From Phlebotomus papatasi (lineage: Eukaryota > Arthropoda > Insecta > Diptera > Psychodidae), in the NCBI RefSeq assembly GCF_024763615.1, contig NC_077223.1, positions 3,224,001 through 3,288,000 on the forward strand: a stretch of DNA of 64,000 nt, written 5' to 3'. A program made the position numbers and the translations under genes. Every line of letters starts with the position of its first letter. The first letter of the stretch is position 1. The notes under the pieces are model-generated. The model saw nothing but the letters and a program-made list of their open reading frames with translations. It was not told the origin of the DNA and searched no databases. Shown piece after piece: positions 55,479 through 64,000 of the stretch.

Positions 55479-58400
55479 TCAGTAGTCAATATTTCCCTGG
55501 GCGCCAGTGATAATGGCATCAATCCAAATCCTTGCAGCAGCATCAGACGCCGCCTGAAGGTGGTAACTGCGTTTCTTCGTCTTCACAATGAACGTGCAAT
55601 GGGGACGACCACTTTTGGACGTATTCATGTGATCCAGATAAACCTCATCGATCGTCTAGAAAAGGCAAAAATACCTTTTCACAATCCACAGAATTCCCAC
55701 AACGTAAAATGAAACATTTGGAGAATTTAATTTTTTTGTACACTGAGAAAAAACGGGGGTGCGGTTAACTTTTTTTCCTCATAATTTTAACACTTTTTAG
55801 GTGTAAAAATATATCAACGTTTTTTAATGTTAATTTTACACATTTTTAAGGGTAAAATTAACATGAAAAAGGGTAACTTTAACCCCCAATACACCTAAAA
55901 AGGGTAATATTTACACCGATTGTGGATCAATACTGCGGGGTAAAATTAACCTTTCCGGAATGTTAGTTTAACTTTTTCGGATTTCTCTCAGTGTAGATGC
56001 ACTCAGAAAAAAAAGTTCTAAACCCTCTGGAACACTTCTAATTTAATTCTAATTGCAGAAAAATGTGCAGTATTTTGATAAAGATTGTTACGCAAATTCG
56101 CTTGGAGAACATAAAAACTTTTGGTAAGTAAAAAATCGTATTTGATCAGTAAACTGTTAAAATAGTCCGTATGGTCCTGGCACACTTTTTAGATCGGTAA
56201 AATTTCATGAAATCAAAATTCATGTCCCTTTCTTCTCCGAGATACAGTGCTGTCTCGCTATATGCACAGTTTGGGTACTTTTTTTGACAGTTCTCTCTCT
56301 GTATATGCACAACTTTTTTTGAAATTCCCAACGGTTTTTTTCTTTCTTTCAATAAATTATCATTTTTTTTTGTTCTAGAATTTCCCGTGTTATTTTAAAT
56401 AGAATATGAGACAGAAAAAATAAAATTAAGAAAATTAAAAACAAGAAAAATTAGTTACCAAGAAAATAATTTTCTTTATTACTTTGTCAAAATGTAAACA
56501 AATTGATTTTGAATGTAACCGACACAAAAGCTGTGCATATAGAGAGTGTGCATATAGAGAGACAGTACTGTAAATCGAATTTGTTGTGATGTTTAGGAGA
56601 AGAAGAAGGAGTGCGAAAGAATGAGACAGACGTATGCAAAGAGTTAGAAGGGATTAGAATTTCAACTTCAACACGGCTCCGGCACACTTTTAGATCAGGA
56701 AAATTTGATAAAGTCAAAATTCCCATCCCTTTTTCTCTCAAAAGCTTTGCATATGTCTCTCCTACTTTTCGCACTCTTCTTCTTCCTTTGAACATCACAG
56801 CAAATTAAATTTAGTTCACTCCAAATTGGAAACCGAAAGAGTCAGATAGACTAATGCAAATCTTAAGAGAAAGAAAGGAACGCAAATTTTGATTTCATGA
56901 AATTTTATCGAGCTAAATTGTGCCGGAGCCATAAAAGATTTATTTTCCTCTGTGACAAATAAATTTTGGTCAGTAAAAATTGAAAAATTGACTTTAGCAA
57001 GTAATATTCCGACACACCTTTTACACCGGTCAAATTTCATTATATCAAAATCTGCATCCCTTTCTTTCTCAAATATGCTTTAAAACCCTTTCGAACTCGA
57101 AATTGGACCGAACGGACTGAACTAAATATAATTGGGTATGATGTTCAAAATAAAACGAAAAGTGTGAAAGAATAGGATAGACATAGGCTAGACTATTATG
57201 AAAGAAAGGGGTGTGAATTTTGACTTTATATAATTGTCCTGAGGCCCAATTTTTGAAACTCTCACTCGCACCCGCGAGCTCTTTAGTGGCCGAGAGAAAT
57301 CCACTCGCACACCCCGTAGATTTAAATACTTCTGTAACGACTTCTTTATAACATAAAGTACTCGTTGCACGTACTCAAGATTTTCCGGGGTGTGCGAGTC
57401 AATTTCTTTCGGCCACTAAAGAGCTCGCGGGTGCGAGTGAGAATTTCAAAAATTGGCCCTCTGGTCTAAAAGGTGTACCGGAGCCATGAAAATCAATTTC
57501 GATCAAAAGATCAATGTTGGGCCATAAAAAATATGCTCTAGTCGTAAAAAATAGATTTTGACAAGTAAAAATTTATTTTTCAAGTAAAAAAAAAATTGGC
57601 TAGTAAAAAATCAACAATGGTAAGTAAAACGTAAATTTGACAAAAGAAAAATCAATTTTGATTTAAAAAAAAATGAATTCTGGTCAGTCAAAAATCAATT
57701 GAGTTTGTAATGGCTCCGGCATACCTTTTAAATCAAAAAATTTTATTAAACCAAAATTCACTTCCCTTCCATTCTTAAAAGCTTTGCATATGTCTGACCT
57801 ACTCTTTTGTACTCTTCTTCTTCTTTAAAACATCAAACCAAATTAAATTTAGTTCAGTCCAATTTTGAGTTCGATAGAGTGGGATAGACTTGTGCAAATC
57901 TTCTGTGAAAGAAAAAATTTTGGCCAGTAAAGTAATCAATTTAGATTAATAAAAAAATGTTTTTGGTTAGTAAAATAATCAATTTTGTTTAGTAAAAAAA
58001 TGACTTTGGGAAATAAAATAATTAATTTTGTTCTGTAAAAAATGATTTTAGAAAGTAAAATAATGTTTTTTTTTTAATAGAAATGATTTCAACAAGTAAA
58101 AAATCAATTCCATCTACTAAAAAATGCTTTGGCCAGTAAGATAATCAATTCTGTTTAGTAAAAAAATATTTTTCCATGTAAAATATTGAATTTCGATTTG
58201 TAAAAAAATGATTTTGGCCAGTAAACAAATTAATTTTAATTAGTTAAAAACATGATTTTTGGAAGTATAATAATCAATTTTGGTTAGTAATATGATTCTG
58301 GCCAATACAATATCCAACATTGGGTAAGAAAAATCAATTAATATCAGTAACAAAAAAATATTTTATTCAGTATAATATTTCAATAAATTTTGGTCAAAAA

Positions 58401-60729
58401 TAAACTATTTCAGCCAATTAGAAATTATTTTTGCTCAACAAAAAAATTAAAATTGCCCACAAAAGAAATTAAAATTCGATCAATAAAATAGTAAAATGAT
58501 CCAATAAAGTAAATCAATTTTGGTTAGCAAAATACCCAATCAGTTTTGATCAGGAAAATGTTATGAAGTCTAAATTGGAATCCTTTTCTTTCACAAATAT
58601 GTCACATATGCCTATCTCATTCTTTCGCATTCTTATTCTTCTTCTTTTAAATATCACAAGAAAATCAATTCAGCTCAATCGAATTTGGGGTGCGAGAGAA
58701 TAAGATAGACATATGCAAAACGTGTGTGACAGAAAGAGATATGAATTTCGATTTCATGAGATCTTCCTGATCTAAAAGATGTGTCGAATGCATAAAAATC
58801 AATTTTAGCGAGTGCATAAATCAAATTAAGCAGTCCTTATTCTTGTCTTTATTTTTCCCTTTTCAAAAATTACATGATGATTTCACTTTGAAAGTTTTTA
58901 ACTTAGAAAATATTGAATTTTGACAAATCAAATTTGAGTCTTTTACTGATCAAAATTGCTTTTATCAGTGATAATTACGCTGGTACAGCTTTTCAATTGA
59001 ATGAAATTCAATCGAATGAAATTTTACCTCTTACTCTTTCAAACTGAAATAAGATATTTTGACTCTTTCTGTCAAATCAAAATTGGAATTTCAATTTATA
59101 TTTTCATTTCAATTTAAATTTCATTCGATTGAATTTCGTTCAATTGAAAAGGTGTGCCAGAGCCATAAAATTTGATTTCTTTCCTGAATAAATTGGATTT
59201 TAATGGCTCCGACACACCTTTTAATTTTAATTTACTTTTAATTTCAGTAAAATTTCATGGAATCAAAATTCACATTCCTTTCTCTCTCACACTGTTTGCA
59301 TATGTTTATCCCATTTTTTCGTACTCCAAATTTGATTGAGCTAAATTGAATTTGGAGTGATGTTTAAAAGAAGAAGAAAAGTCTGAAAGAATGAGACAGA
59401 CATATCGTCGGTTGCGTCTCCCTCTGTCGTATCTACATTTCTTTTGTGTTAGCATTTCACGCAACAGGGGACGTCTTTATTGTAGCTTGCACCAAATGCA
59501 GATACAAAACAAATGTAGATACGACAGATGTAGCCGCAACCGACGATACGCAAACCGTTTGAGACAGAAAGCAATTCGAGTTTAGACTTAATGAAATTTT
59601 CCTGATCTAAAAGGTGTGCCGGAGCCATTAGAGCTCAATTTGAATTAATAACCAGTCAAATCAGTTTGACTCTTTTACTGACCAGTTTTTTACCAAATTA
59701 CTGCTCATTTTGTTGCAGCAATAAAAATCAATTTCTGTTCAAGACTTCTTTCTACAAATTCATTACTTTGTAAAACAAAAGACAAAATGGGCATGCCCTT
59801 AATTTTAGCCGAGACACATTTATGAAGATTATAACAGATTAAAAAAATCTCAGGAACGAACCAAACTCAGCCAATTTTTTTATGAGAAATTCAGGGAGGT
59901 TTGTATATTTTCAATAAAGAGATTTGTCTTTACTTAAACTGCCCCATCCTTCTATATTTCTTTTCCATTGAATTTGAGCAATAAAATGAGTAATGAACCT
60001 GAAAATGTATCCCCGAAGGAGACTAAAGAATTCCCAAAGCAGATTGAGTGCTTTCCCCAAGCAGCAAAGCAATAATCTCTTTCGAGATAAAAATAATCTC
60101 CACTTACCGTAAAATATGATCCACCCCTGGGCTTTCTTTCGGATTTGTCTGAGAAGTAGACAAGTGCCTCCTTCTGCCGATCTAGGACAAACCACCGGCG
60201 TGACCATCCGTGAAAAGTTGCGCCCAGTTTGTGCAAATAGCCCCGACAACTGCTCGAATCAACGATAACGTGCGGACAGAGATTTATTTGATGGCCAGCC
60301 GTCTCGATGTGCTGCCTCAGGTCCAAGTCCTGCGACATAATCGGCAGGTATCTGAGAAGGAAGCACACAAAAGTGACCAATTGAGACAATTCCTGAGCTG
60401 AAATAGACATTTCAGGTGATTTCTCACCTCGTCAGCGGTCTCTGATGCTTTGGCAGATTCCGACGACTTCCGGCCACCAGACGCCCATTGTTGGAGCCTC
60501 CGCCGTCACTGGTGGCACTCTGGGACACCACACTATTCCTCTGACTGCCCCCAGAGTCCACCTCTGACCTCTCCACCTGCCGACTGGGAACTGTGCATAT
60601 GTCACTCGTGGATTTGTACGCTTTGGTGGGTGCCACATCGTAGCTCTTGTCCTCATTCACCTCACTCAGGGGTCGAATTTGTTGCTCCGGCTGTTGCTGC
60701 CCATCGAATTCGGGATTTGAGTGTCGCTG
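55479..60729 (-). CDS. PHLDB/LL5-like PH-domain protein, last three exons (5' part outside window)
   Basis: Minus-strand exons 60729-60428, 60351-60108 and 55655-55479 (stop TGA 55479-55481). Introns are 75 bp (GTGAGA...TTCTCAG, phase 2) and 4,452 bp (GTAAGT...TTCTAG, phase 0). The first exon seen is low-complexity (Gln, Ser, Gly rich) and ends LPKHQRPLTR. After splicing, RYLPIMSQDLDLRQHIETAG precedes the PH domain, which opens CRGYLHKLGATFHGWSRRWF, continues SERKPRGGSYFT and, across the long intron, TIDEVYLDHMN, then CTFIVKTKKRSYHLQAAS, and the PH C-helix AARIWIDAIITGAQG. The RPLTRYLP and HIETAGH segments and the C-terminal PH position are hallmarks of PHLDB1/2 (LL5), which bind phosphoinositides at the cell cortex and anchor microtubules. 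Role here inferred from family. The 60730 acceptor (GCGGCAG) is approximate by 3 nt. Confidence 0.88.
55740..55994. mobile_element. CACTGAG-family MITE, copy 6, in the PHLDB last intron
   Basis: TACACTGAGAAAAAACGGGG to TTTCTCTCAGTGTA with TA on both sides. It starts 84 bp into the last intron, just upstream of the final exon. Confidence 0.93.
56245..56570. mobile_element. Pogo/Tc1-mariner type MITE nested in the array
   Basis: CAGTGCTGTCTCGCTATATG at the left and TATAGAGAGACAGTACTG at the right, flanked by TA (56243-56244 and 56571-56572). 326 bp. The motif ATATGCACA is repeated inside both ends. Confidence 0.9.
57243..57459. mobile_element. GC-rich hairpin MITE nested in the array
   Basis: GGCCCAATTTTTGAAACTCT, CACTCGCACCCGCGAGCTCT and TTTAGTGGCCGA pair with TCGGCCACTAAAGAGCTCGC, GGGTGCGAGTGAGAATTTC and AAAAATTGGCCC. 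About 95-bp arms in 217 bp, nearly perfect. Confidence 0.92.
59405..59546. mobile_element. Small hairpin MITE nested in the array
   Basis: TCGTCGGTTGCGTCTCCCTC then TGTCGTATCTACATTTCTTT; right TGTAGATACGACAGATGTAG and CCGCAACCGACGA. 142 bp with TA on both sides (59403-59404 and 59547-59548). Removing it restores the host text CAGACATA-CGCAAACC. Confidence 0.92.
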
Positions 60730-61448
60730 CTGCCGCAGACATGGAAAAATTGCCAGGAAAATCACGAAATACAGTCCATCACTCTCTTGCCCACTTCCCA
60801 AAGTCTCCCTATCTTTAGTGATGAAAAATTGCTTTTTTTTGCCTCCTCAAGGAATGAAAAGCACACAAACTTCCTCGAAAGTGTGATTTTTATTTTATCC
60901 TTAATTGACAATGACATTTTTCTCAATAAACTTTGCAGCATTTTTTTTTTGTTTTTCTTTCCGCACATTTTGAAATGCACTTTTTCATAAAGTATCTTTA
61001 ACAGCAATAGGAAATGTGACAATTAATTATTGAATTTAGAAACATAAAAAAAGAAAAAGGAGATCGATGCGAAAAAAGAGAAAAATAGATCTAGATAATA
61101 TCGACTTATAGAAGGGTCGTCGAAGACCTGAAGTCGATAACTCCTACCGTTTGGCCTATATATTGAAAAAAATATATACAAATACTTTATTAATCCATAA
61201 CTGATAGCAACTGATACAGTCAGCTTAGAAATTTTAAGACCTTTCAGACAAATCCAATCTTGGCCAAATAGCTTAAGAAACAATCCCTCTGGATCAATTT
61301 AACTTCGAAATCGAAAAATTCGATGTTGAAAATTTTTCGGTCATAGATACCTATGGACGATATGTCTGCCTACGCTGTCCCAAAACTCCCAGCCATTTTC
61401 CAAATAAGGTCAGAATCACATTTACAATAAAATGCTCGCCGTAGCCTC
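60730..61448. other. PHLDB intron (upstream), with an old dispersed repeat
   Basis: Minus-strand intron leading off the right of the window. 61090-61360 carries degenerate phrases of the 35138 repeat (GAAGTCGATAACTCCTACCG, GACCTTTCAGACAAATCC). No further PHLDB exon seen. Confidence 0.45.
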
Positions 61449-61750
61449 ACCGTATTTCGTTAATTTACGCATTTTAATTGCAATTCTTGCGCAAATTTTC
61501 CATTACCGTATTACCTTATCTCATACTCGGTGGCACTAAGTAATAAAACAAGAAAATTGAAGAAATAAAACGAAAATTCGATAAACGGTGAGCAAAAAAA
61601 ACTGCAAGAGAAATTAATCGTACAGTTTTTTTTGCTCACCGTTTATCGCATATTCGTTTTATTTCTTTAATTTTCTTATTTTATTTCCACATAGTGCCAC
61701 CGAGTATAAGATAAGGTAATACGGTAATCGAAAATTTACGAAATACGGTT
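61449..61750. mobile_element. Large near-perfect palindrome (ACCGTATTTCGT ends)
   Basis: ACCGTATTTCGTTAATTTAC ... GGTGAGCAAAAAAAACTG and its inverted copy CAGTTTTTTTTGCTCACC ... TTTACGAAATACGGTT. About 300 bp, arms about 140 bp, central spacer about 20 bp. Interior landmark CTCGGTGGCACTAAGTAATA / CACATAGTGCCACCGAGTAT. Confidence 0.9.
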
Positions 61751-61835
61751 AGCATTTTACTGTCAATGTGATTCTGCCCTAAATAGAAATAAGTATCGTG
61801 ATATTGGAATCGTGATAGAGGACATAAAGAGGATA

Positions 61836-61910
61836 GCAAAAGAGGTGACAAAGCATCCTAGCTTTTAGGAATGCTCGAACTCGTAACTCAGACGCTAAAG
61901 CTCAAAAGTA
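61836..61910 (-). repeat. SINE-like sequence (CGAGTTCGAGCATT family), copy
   Basis: Minus strand GAGTTACGAGTTCGAGCATT then CTAGGATGCTTTGTCACCT, with box B retained. Confidence 0.6.
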
Positions 61911-61973
61911 CTTTTACATCATTTACCGTGTACCAGTTTACGACCAATTTATTGAATACGGGAGGTCCCAGGA

Positions 61974-63316
61974 TTAAGATAAGTGTGCCAAATTCCGGTC
62001 AGCTTGCAATTCCGTCCACCTTTTTGTTCCTCGAATTTCCATGAATTTTCAGTTTTTACATACTTATAATCTCATCTTATAGTCACATATTATGCGAAAG
62101 AATAACAAAAAATCTAGCTTCGACAAACGAGAAGACGTGAAAACGACATTGGAAGAATTCCCGAAGGGCGAGGAAATATCGTCAGTTAAATCAGCATTTA
62201 TCGTAACTTCATTTTTGCGATTTTGAGATATATACATATTTGGAATCAGCGTAATTTTGTTTATTAAACGCACTTGTGAAAAAGAAACATTTATAAGCCC
62301 ATTAAAAATTATTTTAAATAAAAATTATCGTAAGTGCCCTTAATTAACAAAAATTTATCAGAATTTGTCGTAACTTCCATTTTTGGGGAAGTTACGACAA
62401 ATTTCCTTACAAAATTTTCAATAATCAGCATTTGCCGTAACTTCTTTCGCTCACTTGCGTGGCTTATAATTTGCAGCAAAATTGCAATATTTCTCAATAA
62501 AACGTTTATAAACTCTTCCAAATATCGAAAGACAGTGCGAATAGTGTAACATGAAATCATTTTAATTCAATATTTGCGAGAAAAAAGTGAGAAAAAATCT
62601 CTACCCATCTGTCATTAATTCAAAACAAAACAAATGACGTGGCGCACAAAATTTATTCAATAAAACTTATGAAATAAAAGCTTTTAGGGACAGGGACCAC
62701 AGTTTAATTGACTAATTTAGTGAAATAAAGGCACTCATTATCATTAGAGTAATTAAAATTGATATAATGTGTTTTTGAAAATTGTCGTAACTTCCAAGAT
62801 CCCCATACATTGGAAGTTACGGCTTTATAAACGATGGAAGTTACGATAAAATATTATTGTGTTTCTTCTAACATATTTCTCAATATTGCAGCTTTTCAAT
62901 AATTTTATAAAGATTTTCTCGAGTTAACTTACAGTTTATTAGTGCCACTTTCAATATTTTGACTCAAAAGTATCGCATTCGGGGCTCATTTTTAAGAAAA
63001 ATAATATTGAACTGAAAATTTCGTCTCCTGAAAAGTTGTCAAAAGGAAGTTACGACAAATGCTGATTTAACTGACGATATGAGAATGAAGATTTCCGAAA
63101 TATGCCACCAAAGTTATGTCTACATTTTTATTCATTTTAAAATGTGTTAAGATTGATTTTAGAGTCAATAAGGACAATAAACTGTCTACAAGGCTCCAAG
63201 CAACACTCCCTAAGAAGAAGGAATAAAAAAATCAATTTGTATTAAAAATATTACATTTAAAACATGAGACTTTCCCGCTTGCATGCAATTATGCCGAAAT
63301 TTGGCACACTTACCTT
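61974..63316. mobile_element. MITE (AAGNTAAGTGTGCCAAATT ends), interrupted copy
   Basis: Left AAGATAAGTGTGCCAAATTC, right GAAATTTGGCACACTTACCTT. The interior before and after the insert follows the element at 52531-52898 (AAACGAGAAGACGTGAAAAC, CATTGGAAGAATTCCCG, AGTTATGTCTACATTTTTAT). Insert at 62170-63077. Confidence 0.85.
62170..63077. mobile_element. ~908-bp nested element with reiterated GTCGTAACTTCC motif
   Basis: Ends CGTCAGTTAAATCAGCATTT and AAATGCTGATTTAACTGACG, flanked by ATAT-type sequence (GAAATATCGTCAG / CTGACGATATGAG). The motif GTCGTAACTTCC or close variants occurs at least seven times in both orientations (about 62200, 62367, 62388, 62427, 62784, 62810, 62835, 63048). No transposase ORF. 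Confidence 0.88.
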
Positions 63317-64000
63317 GTGCATATTTTCGAAACCGAAGAAAATCGAGCGAAATGGCTTTATGCATACAGAAAATTTGCATACCCTCAGGAGATTTCTTTC
63401 GAAAAAGTTACAGAAACGCCGTAAGGTATGCAAAATATATTTGGTGTCAATTTTTCGGGCTATTTTCATGGCCAACTGTTCAAAATAAACATAAACATAA
63501 TACCATTCAATTGGTAAGTGAGCTTTCTAGAGCCTTGTTTTTAACATGTGACCTTGATAAGTCGTTATTAGGAATGATTCAACGCCATTTTCGTACAAGG
63601 ACGAATGTCCGCCTAGGTGATTTATAATACATATCCAAAAATGAAAAAAAAATCGCACGAAGCGTTTTCGAGCAATTCTAAGAAACATGATTTTGGTGCG
63701 GAACGTGTTAAGTCGCTATCTCTAACCGTTTGATCAAGCGCCTGGCAAGTTGGCCTTTTTATATGGAGTTATTTGAAGCCAATTCCTAAATTGATCTCGG
63801 ATTCAGCTCACAGCGCTCCAAGGAAAAAATTGATTTAAACAAAAATTTAGTATATTTATCGCTCCATACGGAAAGGTATCTTATAATACGGAAAAACCTC
63901 TCACTTTTTAAATATTTAGCATAACGATCACGAGTGCAGAAAAATTCCCATACGCATTTGTATGTGAAAGTAAGAAATTGGCTTCAACTTTGAAGGCCAC
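63317..64000. other. Right edge: PHLDB upstream intron or flank
   Basis: 63560-63760 has loose matches to the 35138 repeat (CCGCCTAGGTGATTTATAAT, AAGTCGCTATCTCTAACCGT). A 114-codon frame at 63283-63627 shows no recognisable domain. Confidence 0.4.

Larger units (their letters stand above)
56172..59633. repeat. Composite array of GGCTCCGGCACACC hairpin MITEs and ~22-bp minisatellite
   Basis: At least six copies of a ~250-bp hairpin: 56172-56672 (interrupted), 56673-56932, 57008-57488 (interrupted), 57709-57920 (truncated), 58544-58790, and 59203-59633 (interrupted). A variant end lies at 58980-59170. Unit marks: TGGCTCCGGCACACCTTTTA, AATTCACATCCCTTTCTTTC-like runs, GCATATGTCT, CTCTTCTTCTT, and the inverted AAAAGGTGTGCCGGAGCCAT. 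Between them (especially 56940-57000, 57490-57700 and 57920-58540) run imperfect units of the form TTGGTNAGTAAAAAATCAAT, the same minisatellite type as at 25573. All in the last PHLDB intron. Confidence 0.88.

Noticed and set aside
60432..60886. Frames of 74-125 codons overlapping 60424-60886 in several frames
   Set aside because: Apart from the minus-strand frame used as a PHLDB exon, these are shadows of its GC-rich coding sequence.

Overview
The window looks like nuclear DNA from a nematoceran fly. It is AT-rich, with short spliceosomal introns (58 and 75 bp), an insect-type odorant receptor, an antigen-5/CAP secreted protein like those of sand fly saliva, a multi-exon S1A serine protease and a PHLDB/LL5-type PH-domain gene. 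A blood-feeding fly such as a phlebotomine sand fly is my best guess; this is inferred from protein resemblance and nothing in the window proves the genus. There is no bacterial, phage or CRISPR content.

Genes take up little of the window. An odorant receptor (two exons, + strand, 15382-16561) is followed about 5 kb later by a decayed partial duplicate (20555-21090). An intronless antigen-5 gene lies on the minus strand (27262-28035). A trypsin-like serine protease (three exons, +, 47218-54752) is convergent with the 3' end of a PHLDB-like gene (minus, exons at 60729-60428, 60351-60108 and 55655-55479), with about 730 bp between the stop codons. The 5' part of the PHLDB-like gene lies beyond the right edge. 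A possible small secreted peptide ORF family sits at 41.1-42.1 kb, with weak support.

Most of the rest is transposable-element debris. There are two fragments of non-LTR retrotransposons (1-1060 and 12057-14335), a Tc1-like transposase remnant (32489-33000), several tRNA-derived SINE-like sequences, and more than thirty short non-autonomous inverted-repeat elements (MITEs). The MITEs fall into recurring families. One is a ~250-bp family with CACTGAG ends, present six times and flanked by TA. One is a ~405-bp family with GGCGTTATCACACTTG ends, present three times. One is a ~400-bp family with ACAGAAGTAGAT ends, present four times. A large loose group begins TAGGGGA or TAGGGTA. Several are nested inside one another, so a relative insertion order can be read.

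Three structures stand out. The last PHLDB intron is filled by a 3.5-kb composite array of hairpin MITEs alternating with a ~22-bp minisatellite, with three unrelated elements inserted in it. At 25573-26257 a related minisatellite, whose unit contains the 5' splice-site consensus GGTAAGT, is arranged as a head-to-head inverted array of about 340-bp arms. A SINE in the second protease intron is flanked by 48-bp direct repeats, far longer than usual target-site duplications. All calls come from reading the sequence; no database search was run.
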